DNA of 64,000 nucleotides from Isoetes taiwanensis (taxonomy: Eukaryota > Streptophyta > Lycopodiopsida > Isoetales > Isoetaceae): assembly GCA_021234155.1 (NCBI GenBank), contig JAJEKV010000317.1, forward strand, positions 188,001-252,000, in the 5' to 3' direction. Of this stretch, positions 40,479-53,140 are shown in pieces. A model generated the notes under the pieces. The model searched no databases. It was given only the letters and a program-made list of their open reading frames with translations, and was not told where the DNA came from. Numbering within the stretch: position 1 is the first letter of the stretch; every line of letters begins with the position of its first letter. The position numbers and the translations under genes were made by a program.

Positions 40479-42750
40479 CTTGCTTGGGAGTTCTTGTTGT
40501 TATGGCATTTATTAGCAATTTCAAAGTAGTCAATGAACAATTTGCTGCACAAAAAAGGGTGTATTCGTGTTTGTGCAAAACCAAATTTTAATATGATCTA
40601 GACTGACAGTATCTCTTTATTTTCCTTTGTGCAAAGCAAAGTTGGAGTTTAAAATTCAATTTGGGCATGTGTAAGTATTATGTAATTATTGCTTCCAAGT
40701 GCACATTTGAGAAGAAGACAACATTGGGTAGCCTATATTGTGGTCAAGCTAAGTACAAAAGACAAAGCTTAATGTGAGAAAGAAATGAAGAATCTTCCTT
40801 GGCAGATTGTACTATTATAAGGTATCTATATGACATGTTACAATTACTTCGAAATGGGCAACTTGATTACAAGCACTTCCACTATTAGATTTCCAAGAAG
40901 CATGCACATAGATATCTCGGACGAAAATGAAATGTTTAGCACCTGGAAAAATATTCCTTCAACACAAGACTTCTGCAGTGAACAATACTATCATAAAAAG
41001 GAATTCTTTCACTCCATCCTGCCATGCAACCGATGTTAAACTTGCTAACAAGGTGAAAGCTTTCAAGGACAAGTACACACACAAAATATGTCCATGACAA
41101 GTAACAAGAATCATCAAATCGAAGCTAAAAAATTAATCAAAAGATCTATGTTGTTATCTTAACAATCTATTAAACAACTTTTACACATTGTTTTTAGCAA
41201 TTAATCAAAAGGCATTGTTATCTTAACAATTCATTAGACAATTTTTAGACTCACAGTTTTTAGCTTCAGTAAAGGTGTGCTAAATTGTGGGTGCTTGCTT
41301 TTACCTTCATCTTGTTTTGATTGCTATTTCTAGTTCGCACAACGATTTACAAGCCAAAGAAGCCATGGACAAAGTATGATAGGGTTATTTTACATTTTTT
41401 TTCTCTAACAACATAGTGTTTCTTCATATTTGGAGGCGTATTCTTATTTGAAGTGATAGCAAATATGGAATAATAAAAAAAATTAGGTTTGGTGCTTTTG
41501 CATGTGCAATGGTATCATAGTTGGTCCCCAAAATATTACCAAACAAACAATGTGATATCTCATTTGTTAGCACCTAAGATTCCATTATCTCCCAAAGCCA
41601 TAAAGAATCAACATTCCACATGAGGCTTGTTGCTTAACATTTTACTTCCTTCCTTCCTTCCTTCCTTTTTCAACGAAAAGGCAATTAACAATTTTATATC
41701 ATAGAGCAATGTAAACACTAAATTAAATTATTTGTTTGCTCCAACCTCATTAAAACTAATTAATAAGCACGTCGAAAAGCCCACTCGTACATATGGCGTC
41801 TTCTTGCTAGCATAAGTGGGGACAATAATTAGATTTAGTAGTTTTGAACGTCATACCACATTGGCAAGATTCCTCCTAGGATATATGACAATTCATTCTC
41901 AAACACACCGCCACACATAATGGGACTCGCACTCACCCACTTCATTCTCAGCATACTAAGTGACTAATGTGTTGTGTTGAGGGAAATGGTGCATGCAATG
42001 TGCATTTAACCATAAAGGTAGCAACTTAACTGATACATCATGCAAAAAAAAACCTCAATGCCATACAAATATATGCCCCTACTATTATGCGGCAATGTCA
42101 GGCACCCATTTTGCATTTTTGTACCCTTTTTTTGCATTGATGTACTTTAACTACTTCTAAAGGTGACAGTTTGTCCATAAGTTTTGGACATGTTTATGGC
42201 CTATGCCAGCATATAGTCAACAATTCGAGTTTTGTGATAGCTAGAACATCAGGCAAGAAGGTAAATGTTGACATATTACGTAGACATGTTTGTGTGCAAA
42301 TGGTTATGACAAGGCAGTAGAGATTTTATTTATTTTTTATAGAATAGAATAGAATAGAATATGATTTTATAAGGATGTCTCAAAAATATTCATTTAATCT
42401 TTTCTTCATTTTCGTGCAGAGGAAAGCATGACCTATACCAGCATATAATCAGCAATTCAAGTTTTGTGATAGCTTGAACAATGGGATCGGGCAAGAAGGC
42501 AAACTCCATGATGTCACATGTCTACAACTAATCCCCGGCATCGCCAGGCACACATTTCTAGTATTCTCTAATTTTCTACTACATTAAGTAAACTCAGATC
42601 CATGTTAGCGGTTCAAATATTATGCTACATTGGATGAGACATGTCGCATTTTAACAATTCAAATATTGTATTGTCGAAAACAATTTAAGCTCTGCCCGCA
42701 ATTTAACAGGTTAAAATATATTTTTCATGGAAAGCAAGGTTAGCTTATAT
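40479..42750. other. Right-arm anonymous DNA
   Basis: Inverted counterpart of 1-2270. No genes seen. Microsatellites (TTCC)n at 41645-41668 and (AGAAT)n at 42340-42362. Confidence 0.6.
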
Positions 42751-43990
42751 ATATTTGATGATCTTGGAGTATGATAAAGACTACGCTTACAAATTTATAG
42801 TAACATATTTATAGTAACATATTTGATGATACTAGAATATAATAAAGGCTGCACTTTATGAATTTATAGTAACATCTATGCACGAAATGTTTTTCCTTTT
42901 TTCATTGACACTTTTTTTTTTCATTTATAGTATCATCATTGGCAGTATCATTTCCAATGACCTCTCACTCATTTATAAAGGGTGAAATCACACTATTGCC
43001 CTCCCCCTACTTCCGTTTCTTAAACCCAACTAAATTTTGCCACGTTGGCAAAGGAAGAGTGGAACCTATCACACTAGCGCATCGTGTTCGGTAGTCGCCA
43101 GGTAGTGCTGAGGGGCTTAACGAGGGATGGGCGCAGAGCCCGCCCTCCCGTGATCTCCTGGCCCTACATCATCCCATTTACGTGGCGGGTGCGATCTCCG
43201 GCCTCTAAAATCCATCCAAGCGCCAGTGTCGCAAATTGGTTTCCTACGTTCTCAAGATTTCTAATTTTGTAGGCGTGATGCGTGGCCTCGTTGACACGTC
43301 ATCTTGAGAACCCCGTGATAGTGTGATTTCACCCCAATCTCAAGAAAACTAGCATTAATGTAAGGGATACAACCATATCCATGAGGGCGTTTATAACGAA
43401 AGTAACTCTTAGGACAAGTATTATTAATTCTGCGATACTCCAGGATGAGGAATGGCCTCACGTTAGCGGTTTAACCCCTTCTTCGACACCCCATTTCCAC
43501 CAATAGCCGAACATTATTATACATAATATGAAGATCCATAACAATAACACGATAACCTTCCTACTCCTTACCTTATGGTCTTCTTAGCTTATGGTCTTCT
43601 TAGCTTATGGCTTTGGCATTCTTATAGTTACCTCACCTTTGACCTTTTGACCTTTAATGAGGTTTTATTCCTTGACGTTTGACCTTTGAGCTTTGAGGTT
43701 TTGTTCATACCACCCTAAATGGCCAAAAATACAAATATGGTTTTGCGCAAATATGGCCGCGGCGCTGTGGTGATTGAATGCAAATATGGCCGTGGATATT
43801 GGCTAAGCAAGCAAGTCCCGGTTTAGAAAACTTGAAAAAGGTCGGCTTTTTATTTCTCTATGTCGGATCTGTACACTTCAACTTTGTCATAAAGCTTAGA
43901 TTTGGAGCAGCTGTTAGCCTAAGGTTTCGCCAGATCCATAACCTGCAATTTCTGTCACGTTTTGACTCAGCGTTGCACCTAAGGTAAATA
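42751..43990. other. Unique DNA beyond the right arm
   Basis: It contains a partial duplicate block at 42754-42900 (related to the insert at 39472-39723) and a 16-bp tandem repeat CTTATGGTCTTCTTAG (43572-43610). A run of TGACCTTT/TTTGACC words lies at 43636-43700. No gene is convincing. A frame at 43778-43987 looks exon-like but carries no known motif. Confidence 0.45.
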
Positions 43991-44099
43991 TAGAAGCCTG
44001 GATGATGCTGATACAGTTTTCACAGCTTGCTGTATATGCACAACAAGGACTGAGTCATGAGGCTCCTTCAGAAAATGCATGATGACGCATTGAACCCAA

Positions 44100-44655
44100 A
44101 CAAGGCCACTAAGTTATTGTGAGTGTTCTACATGCCTGCATTTTTAGCAGTGAACATGAATCAGATATTTTTCTACACAACAAACTGATTGACATGTATT
44201 CGAAATGTGGGAGCATAGAAGATGCTTTGAAAGTATTAAAAACAATGGCCATGAAGGACATGATATTCTGGAATGCAATGACTCTCACGGCACTTCATCT
44301 GTTTGACTAGGTATATAATAAAAGTATAAATCCAGATGGATTCATCTATAGCTCTGTACTCAATGCATGTAGCAAATTGGGAGCCCTTGAAAAGGGCAAA
44401 CAAATTCATGCTTCTGCTATGACAGCTCCTTGTGCATCAGATTACTTTGTGTCAAATATGTTGATCAATATGTATGCCAAGTGTGGAAATATGAAAGCTT
44501 CAGAAGTAGTGTTCAATGGCATATCTACACTTGATGAAATTTCTTGGAACAGTGGGTTGTCTCGGGATCACAAGACAAAGGCAGCCACCTTCGTTGCCAT
44601 TCTTAATGCATGCACATGCACCTTGGCTAGAGAATGTGGTAAATGGGTGCGGTAA
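44100..44655 (+). pseudogene. PPR protein pseudogene
   Basis: Frames 44119-44310 and 44377-44655 read as PLS-type PPR repeats: LHNKLIDMYSKCGSIEDALK, MKDMIFWNAMT, SSVLNACSKLGALEKGKQIH and SNMLINMYAKCGNMKASEVV. A stop near 44311, a lost repeat between the frames and no E/DYW extension mark it as a pseudogene. It differs in sequence from the PPR fragment of the inverted-repeat arms. Confidence 0.85.
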
Positions 44656-44659
44656 AGAT

Positions 44660-46780
44660 GTGATGGAGGCTTTGTATTTAATGTAATGTATTGTCGGGAT
44701 GCTTGGAGGATACGCATATGATGCTGGAGGCAAAGGGATGTTGGCATGCTTTTATTAACAGGTCACCTTGTGAAATGAATGAACAGCTCCCAGCATAGGC
44801 TCTAATCTCAGGATCATGCAAGTGTTTGACAGTGGAAGATCCAAGACTACTATGAACATAATCAAGTTTTTGCAGAATCTGTTTATCTGCAAAATCCTAC
44901 CTTATCCTCCCCTTCTTCTGTGTAACTAGCAAATACACCAAAGCAGATTGATCATATGCAAGCCTCTATTGTATTATCTATTACAGATTTTAAACCCCAC
45001 AATAAGATCCTTTCGGGACAGTTTAAGAAATGTTCACTTGAATTCCAAAAGTGGGTACTTAAAAAAACCCACAATTATATAATGGCATCATCCATCTCCA
45101 ATGAGCTTATTCTGTAGTCAACACTTAAAGATGTTTGGTATTCACAGGCAGTAGAAGCCATGCCAGATCTTGCAGTTTTTCTCTTAAAGATCTGAAGATT
45201 TGTGTTCTCAAAATCCAGAAAATGGATGGTTGTAGAATATTTATGATTCAAATTTATACTGCCGCAGTGAGAAAACATCATGCTTTTCCATAGTTCCTTT
45301 TGAGTATCTACTTTAGCTGCCATATAGCATCTCATTTTTTCTTACTTTTGAAGACAAAGGTGGTTAAAACTGGGCAACATTTGAAAGAACACCATGCAAG
45401 AAATAAACAATCTATAATGATATTATGTATCCAAACCTGACAGTAAAATACCTGATGGACCTACATGCCTTATATAATCCTCTTGAATCACCAGATGATC
45501 ACCGTCTTCAAACAAGAAATGTTTTATTCATGTTAAGAAATGGAATGTGGCTGCACAGGAAGACAATAATGATGCCTGTTATGTAGTTGAAGAAATTCAA
45601 AAATTTACCATCTAGATAATTTCCAATAAGATATGATTGTGGAGATATTAAAAGTCAATTTCTTTCTTATGTGCAAAAACTATAGTTAGCTTTTAATTTG
45701 TTTGCTTCTCACATGGACGAACACCTGTCAAAGATGAATGACTGTCTTCATCCAGCACTCTTCAAGCAGATACATAAGATTAAAAACAAGATGCACCAAA
45801 AAGTAATGGGCTTACCAGTTAATCCTCAAAATTCATTGGAGCATTGGATTTGAGGCATTCAGATGTCCCAAATATATGTTGCCTGCAATGCAGCCATTCC
45901 TCCGATAAGACATGGGCTTCAACCCAGAAACAAAGCAAGCATCCATAAGGAATCATAAACTGCGTAATTTGCAAGCATGTTTTTGTTTCCTCGATGCAAG
46001 TATGAGCATAACAAGCACTGCCAAATCAGAAAGAAGATTACGTCAGGCATCAAGTCTTCCATTTTCGTTGGATTTCTTACCTCCTTACATTAAAAACTGC
46101 ATTTGAGTCCAACCATCGACAACGATAAGAAATCACATGTTTGGTTAGGACAGGAAGTTTCGCGGCAGAGAAATAGAAACGGCACATAACAACATTCTAA
46201 ATAGTTTCGCCACATAACAGCATTTGAAAAAAAAAGGAAAAAAAGCAGTTGAGATGCGAGTGGTGGAGTTAGAAAGAAGAAGAGGACCATACTTGGCCTT
46301 TACAACATCTGCAATTGGTCATGACATCATCAATATCCATAGACACATACAAACAGATCTAAGCAGATAATCAAACCTCTGGAGTAGCATGAGGATAATG
46401 AATGGAGACAAAATTTAGGATCATGTGCTGCCCATCTAATACTAAGACCTCTGCGATCATAAAGAACATTGAGATCTAGAGTCTGATGTTCGATCAATCC
46501 CAACAATAGAGCCAACCAAACCAGTATGATAGAGCACGGAGCCATGGCTGACAAAATTTGTGAAGAAGCTCAATGTTGATCTACGTTGGCCAGAAATTTC
46601 AAAGCTAATGAACGGTCTATAAATCAAGTTATACAGGGCCGCACCGACCATCGTCCAGGGTAGAACGACGCTGCATAACAGCAAATAAAATTGAAAGAAA
46701 AATCCAACGTTAAAAAATAAAAGTAGGAAAATCAACGCCTAAATGCGCACAAACTATCCCATTTTGCCATTAGTATTATA
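44660..46780. other. Anonymous DNA
   Basis: Only short frames without known motifs, for example 46457-46735 (minus). Composition is intron- or intergenic-like. I cannot support a gene. Confidence 0.5.
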
Positions 46781-46798
46781 CTAGTAAACGTGTGCCAG

Positions 46799-46814
46799 GC
46801 GTTGCCGGCAACGC
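46799..46814. repeat. 16-bp perfect palindrome in a TE-end-like motif
   Basis: GCGTTGCCGGCAACGC is self-complementary and follows TACTAGTAAACGTGTGCCAG. A similar GTGTGCCTGGCGATGCCGG occurs at 199-225 in the left arm. It may be a conserved end of a non-autonomous element. Confidence 0.8.
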
Positions 46815-46830
46815 ATGGTGTGTGCTTTCA

Positions 46831-47028
46831 TAGATGCCCTACATATTTCATAAACGGTTAAGTGTTTAAGATTTGTAGTATAATCTTGGAGTTATTTTGC
46901 ATATATTTGTGGCTTTATGGACTTTGTTAATGTAGATGCCCTACGTATTTCATAAACGGTTGTGTTTAAGATTTGTAGTATAATCTTGGAGTTATTTTGC
47001 ATATATTTGTGGAAAAATTATGGACTTT
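46831..47028 (+). repeat. About 100-bp tandem duplication
   Basis: TAGATGCCCTACATATTTCA...CATATATTTGTGG occurs twice head-to-tail (starts at 46831 and 46932) with few differences. Confidence 0.93.
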
Positions 47029-47349
47029 GTTAATGTTGATGTCATTGAGCTGGTTATAAGTATGCGAGTGTTTATATCCATCATACATATTTTGTAAAAA
47101 AAAACTACATGCTAAGATTCTAGGCGCATGGGCCACTCTACCAAAGGTAAGCATGCAATTTCATAATTTCCTAAAGCTCACCCATAATGTCAACACCTAT
47201 AACCTCTGTTGCATGTATAGACGCATGATGTAAATTTAAAAAAGGCTAAACAAAAAGTAGGATAATGAACAAACTTTCGTCAATATCACCTCCTATTTTG
47301 GATTATTGCTTTTACTTTATAATAGATTATGGAAAATGAAAATCATAAA

Positions 47350-48522
47350 GTCCCTCTACTTTTACTTCATTAATTGCTTTTACCTTATGTATGGAAAATA
47401 AAAATCATGAACTCCCTCAGTTTTACTTCATTAAACAATCGGACATGGCAAATGGCATGGTGTCTGACAATTTTCCAAAGTTGAATTATAAGAGTGAAAA
47501 AAAAGGACCATTAATAGCATAAGCTAAACGCTTAAATGCTTTCTTTGTTACAATAGCTCTTTCTTTTTTAGTGAAATATTGCAAAGAAGCATCAATCATT
47601 TAGATTTAAAACCATACATTGATATGTCAGAAGTGCATTTCCATTTTGCAGGCTACATATGTAGCAAAATAACAGGGGGTTCCAGGGGGATTTGATATAG
47701 ATATAATTCTTGAAACCATAGACCATATCCCTAAAACAATTCCTAAAACAATTCCTAAAACAATTTAATGGGCTATTATAAAAAAAAACATAGATTTAAG
47801 ATAAAAAATAGTCACATTAGCTCACTGGTTAGATTGGTTAAAGTAGTCTTATTAGGACATTGAGTTATTTGTAAAGGTTCAATTATTGTATTTCATATGT
47901 AAAAACTTAATAAATCAGTATAGAGGCTCGATATACCATCAAAACCTTAGGCAAACTCGTATTTGACATCTTCAAATCATAGGCGTCCCCAATCATAATT
48001 TAGCATAATCAAAACAAGAGGTGTCCAGAGGCTCCAACATACGACCGGGTCGTGAGAATCGATGTGATCCGACGACTGTGGTAGTCAGGGTGCACCTCGT
48101 TTACAATCAATTAGATCATTTGGAATGGAATGATTGGCTTGAATACTTTGGGCATAGGAAGCTCTTATATTCAGGTAAATAACAGCATCAAATGTGGCAA
48201 ATGAGGATGATGAGACATGATGATGTGCTAAATTTTCTCCCGACATATGCATTCCAGCTGTCCTACCTAGTTAACTCCAATGTTATGGCATATTCTCCTA
48301 AAGCAGATTTTCGTATGCTGCTTTTCTTTTCCAATCTGACAACACAAAAAGATATGTGCCAAAGCAATTGCAGACCTCCTGCTTGTGGCTCTTTATTTTC
48401 ACAATGAATTGACATCGATAGCACTTAAGTGCAACTTCATAGAAGGTGTTGCACATTAAATAAGGTATCTCCAAATGTATACTTTTCTACCATAACAAAG
48501 TGGCACTATTCTGCCAAAACAT
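47350..48522 (+). repeat. Direct duplication, copy 1
   Basis: About 1.17 kb that recurs at 53141-54286 in the same orientation. Both end at CTATTCTGCCAAAACAT. A 71-residue frame (MWQMRMMRHDDVLNFLPTYA) is identical in the two copies (48192-48407 and 53955-54170) but has no known motif. Copy 1 has extra CCTAAAACAATT units (47730-47765). Confidence 0.95.
47815..47900 (+). mobile_element. SINE-head-like motif, decayed copy
   Basis: Keeps the A-box-like TAGCTCACTGGTTAGA, but the B box reads GGTTCAATTATTG, so it is damaged relative to the copy at 53578-53649. Confidence 0.4.
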
Positions 48523-48904
48523 CTTCTTTTTTAAAATGGGAAGGTGTTGGTATGTGTGCCGGAACGCCGCATGTGCAGACGCATGCGGCCTTCCCTTCTC
48601 GCCCTGCGGGACGCAAATGCAACAAACTCTCCCTTTCAGTTGCAACGAGTGCGCATTTCTTTGAAACGACAGATTTCTCGGGGACGGTGGATCTCGGTTA
48701 TGGCAGTGATTGGGTTGGATGATTGGATCTACGTTACGGCAATGCAAGCCGCATTGCTTAGGGTTTTAGGTTTAGCGGCAAATCGGTCTTCTTGCAATGT
48801 TCTTCATTGCTTTACAAAATAGCAAATGCGCCATAGCCACTCCACAAACCGGCCATATCCGTGGAGCCCCTACTGAGTTTCGGGTAGACGGACCTCAGAT
48901 TCAA

Positions 48905-49215
48905 GTCATGACCTTCCCCATATTCAAGTCGTCTCCTCCCGGCAAAGCTTCACATCACCTTCATAGAGCAGCTCGCTTCAAAGATTTTAATGTCCTACAT
49001 TTTTAGGTTCTCGATTTTGTTGGCCTTTCCGGGCAAAGAAGTGGTATAGAAAAATATTCGTGGAGCCCTAGGCGAGCTCGGATGCCGAGGAGCCCCATGT
49101 TCAAGTCATTTCTTTCGGTAAAAAGCTTCACATCATTTTCATACAGCAGCTCGCTTCAACATTTTAATGTCTTACAATTTTTGAGTTCTCGATTTCGTTG
49201 ATCTTTCTATTTGCG
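48905..49215 (+). repeat. Diverged tandem duplication of about 130-180 bp
   Basis: TTCAAGTC...AAAGCTTCACATCA, CAGCTCGCTTCAA and GAGTTCTCGATTTCGTTG-type blocks occur in the same order at 48905-49040 and 49090-49215. Confidence 0.8.
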
Positions 49216-52200
49216 CCATGGTATAAGAAACTGGCAAGAATCTTTTTTGTTTCTTGATATATTTGTGCCTAAATGCACGCGTTTGCATACTAGCATGAAT
49301 ACAATCCGCTTGATGCCAAAAAGTGGAAGCCGGCTATGTTGGAGCCGGCCTTTCGCTCAAAGTCGGTATTTTCTACCGTTAAATAAGATTTCGGCTTTTT
49401 GTGGCTTCAATCATATATGCATCTCACTTTTGATAAGCCGCTATCAATGAACAGTGATGATGGCAATGCACAAAAGGACTTTTTCCTTAGTCCGTAGATT
49501 TTGGTAAAACATTTGGTTGCTTCTATATATTGGCAGATTAAGACCTCTCATCATTCATCTATTCACTATTTCAAGGTAATTAATCGAGGATTAATCTATT
49601 GCGCATTCATTACACATTGCCTGCGGCCTTTTGAGACCATTTTTGTGTGCATATGTGCGAGCTTTTAGGAATTTGCACTCCAACTAGGCAAACGAAGAGG
49701 AGGTATAATCTCGGCTCTATATTTTGTAAGGAACTTGAGTGGAGGTATTGTGTGATCCATCAGCAACTTTAGCTTCTGCTTTGCATTTTCGAATGAGCTT
49801 GGACGCCTTATTTTTGCTTGACTGTTTTGCATAAACTTTGTGAGTAGGGCTTCATTCCCTAAGCACTTAAGTCATCTTTTTTCCATAGCCCAAAGAAAAA
49901 GCAGCCCAAAGAGGCACCATGGATTTTTGTTTCTGCCGCAAGTTTTAAAGCAATTTTAGATTTCTTTGTATGTTTTAAATCTTCTTTGATTTATGGGAAT
50001 CTCTAATATGTCTACCTTCTCAGATCCTAGCCACAAAATCCTGTATCCAAGGGCAACTTTTAATCCCTCAGACTCTTATGCCTTTCATCTTTATGTCTGT
50101 TTATAGCATTCTATTTCTGCTTTTTGATGTTTATCGACTTTTTCTAAGATCTGCTGCAGGTTTGTGTAGAAATGACATCTAAGCATTGATGCAAAGATGC
50201 TTGGCGGATCTTTCATAAATCCTGTTCTCAAGCTCCTATTTCTGATGATATAATTGCCATGGAAAGGTATAGAGCAGATCCTTGAAGCAAATTTTCCTCT
50301 CATAAATGTCTTCGGTCTCGTACTAATTTCTTATAGTTACCCAGCATTATAGTTCCTTCAAAACAAGTATGGTTTCAAGCTTTATGTCTGCATAGATCAT
50401 GAAGGAGCAGGGTAGTCATACACCTCAGCATCAAGTTACTCTCTTAAAATTCTATACACGTTCATTCTTGATGGCCCATGGTGGTTTAGACTCAGTTGTT
50501 GTATGCAATTACATTGTTCTCAGCATTGTATGCCATAGCATTATGCTGATGTTTGGTTTCCTTGGCTATTTGGCACACATACTCAACAAAAACAGCTATT
50601 GTTGTGTACTGCATATGGTGCTTATGCAGAGGTTGATCAGTCAGTGGCATTTATCATGTTCTATATTTTGCAGGAAACGCCTTCAAATTCTGGTGAACCT
50701 AAGTTAAAACTTTTGGATAACGCATCTAACATTTATGCATCTTTTACATCAAATATGCAATGGCATTACATTTGTTTTCTCATCTATCATCCATGAATGT
50801 AGAAAACACCTTTTATAATTGTTTCCATAGACATATTTAGAGGGATGAGTTGCCTCCAGAAACAAAATTTGCTTCTCCAGCTGCTGCTTCCTCAAGAAAG
50901 TATTGATATGGACAAGAATGCTTGGTCATGTAAACTTATGGTTTTAAAGAACAAGACAGCATGCCATAGATCGTATGGTTGAGCTTGGTCCAAATATTGA
51001 TGCATGCAACTAGACACAAGATGATTGCAAATTAAAAAGATGCTAAAACTCAACAGATTAATAACTCTGACAGTTAACTTCTCCGAAACTTGATGTCTGA
51101 CATCAACTACATGGATTAAGCATCTGGAAAGCAAAAGGTATTGCAAGGTGAAAGACACAGGTACGCAGAATGATTTTTGTGTGCAAAATTATCTTCAAGG
51201 GTGAAGGATGGAGACTGAGATATAAGGCAACAGCTGGTGAAATGGAGGATGAAGTGCAATTGCAACTTCTTCTCACATGCACAAGGCTCAAATGGCATTT
51301 TTGATCTGCAAATAAACAATCAGGTCACATCTTCAATAAACTGCTATTTTCAAAGTCTAGCAACAATTGACATCTGAATAGAGCTTGCCGGTTCTTGATC
51401 ACACCTTAAAGTTGGCCATAAAAAGCCTGATTAAATTTTATAAATGGAACCACCCCCTTATAAATAGATATTTCTAAGATGAGATGATAGTCTCCAGCGT
51501 GTAAAAGAAATCATACTCAATGGAACGTTTTTGCTAGCTTTGCATTTAAGTCAAGATGCCATAAGTCAGCATATTTCATTCTTCCATAATAAGACCTTTC
51601 TGTAAGGAAGAGTTATGAACACTCACGTGCAGCAGGATTTTGGAAAAAAATGGTAGTTAATGCCACTAATTGATGTGGTCATCGGGTCCCTAATGCCATT
51701 GAATGTTTGTTTCATGAATCATCTAATAAATCATTTAATGCAATCCTTTTTATATTCAATATTACAGACTTAACAACCTTGCCCTATCAATCTTCATGAA
51801 CAACTCCAATCCCTCCATGATTCAAGTCAATATGCAATTGTTAATACAACATAGTTTTTCACCTTATCTATAAAATTTGAGATGACATATATCAACTCTC
51901 ACATCAATCAACATTTATCGTTTGGGGTGTATTATTGTTTGGGGTGTCTCACAATTTTTTGTGACCATTAGATCATGCAATATCCCGCAGAATATTCCAT
52001 GGCAGTCCCTGTAATCCCCATGCAAATCAAGATGGGGTCAAACAGGCCCATGTTGACCCGATTTGCAAGGAGGCATTTAAAAACACAAATCCAATGGTTA
52101 TCGTTCTCGCATCAACCATATAACATAGCAAACATACTGAACTTCTCATAGCAAACGTTTCTTGCTTCTATTTCTTTAGAGGAATTGAAGCTCAGAAGAC

Positions 52201-52691
52201 AGAACAAAAGAAATATATGCACAATAGAAAACCGAGCAATAGCAACAGACCCTAAACAAACACACAAGAAACAGAAGAACCAGTCCAGCCTTGGCTGCAA
52301 ATCGATCCTTCTCCACTGTTCAGTGACAAATCTGCCGAATTTAACAAGGTTAGGCCCTAACAAGGTTTTCTTCTATGAAAACCTCATTTCTTACTCAAAC
52401 TCTGCCACATTTTCCCTTGCACAAACTCCCAAGTAATGTGCCACCCCATGAGCTAAATTTGAAGAAGGGATAAACATATCCCAGGGGCAGACAATGCATA
52501 AGATGCGTACATATTCCCCAAAGCCTATCCTTTCACATGGGCAATTGTACGTAGCCTTCTCAAGTGTACAAAACCAACAAGGAATTTGGGCCGCCATTAA
52601 AGACCCACTATCCATGCCTCAATAAGGCTCCAATGGGGTTTCATGGTTCAATGGAGGTAAGTGTCAGATCCTTGAATAACATTTAGATGTC

Positions 52692-52739
52692 CACATAGTG
52701 CATGTATAGGTGTTTCACATAGTGCATGTATAGGTGTTT
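52692..52739 (+). repeat. 24-bp perfect tandem repeat, two copies
   Basis: CACATAGTGCATGTATAGGT plus GTTT, twice in succession. Confidence 0.97.
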
Positions 52740-53140
52740 TTATTCAAGGCTTATCATGTTTCTTTGGCCTTTATTGACCTTCCCAATTGATGTAGATCAT
52801 GGGGCACTATACACCTTTTGTACATCAGGAACTTGAAAATCCTAAGCCAAGTTGGTGATTATGAGCTTACCCAGTTTCTATTAAAATATAAAATAATATG
52901 CCAGCATCGCAAATGAGCTTTAAATCGAGCCGATAGATGATCCTAGAGTTCTTTGGATTATGTTCTTCATGATGGGGATCTATTGAGGCTTACGAACATA
53001 TATTTTATAGTTTTAGATTGCACCAAAAATATTTTCTATTTGTGTGTAGCAGAATTGTTTTGTTTAATTTTGGTTAAAGGCAATTTGTTGATATAACTGG
53101 CAATTGTTAAACCAAGAACTAAACATGTTTTTTTTACCTC

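Larger units (their letters stand above)
34539..42750 (-). repeat. Right arm of giant inverted repeat
   Basis: Reverse complement of 1-7952. The inner boundary is at TAGTAGGAATAAC (about 34539), after which the two sides share nothing. The arm differs from its partner by small indels, by a private insertion of about 252 bp at 39472-39723, and by denser differences within the LINE segment. Its outer boundary cannot be fixed because the left partner runs off the window. Confidence 0.95.
48523..53140. other. Spacer between the direct duplications
   Basis: No supported gene over 4.6 kb. A frame at 48544-48822 is exon-like (RRMCRRMRPSLLALRDANAT) without known homology. A diverged tandem duplication lies at 48905-49215. 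I see neither a tRNA primer-binding site after copy 1 nor a polypurine tract before copy 2. Confidence 0.5.

Noticed and set aside
43084-43272. 62-codon plus-strand frame near the arm boundary
   Set aside because: Short, with no motif, no partner and no splice support.
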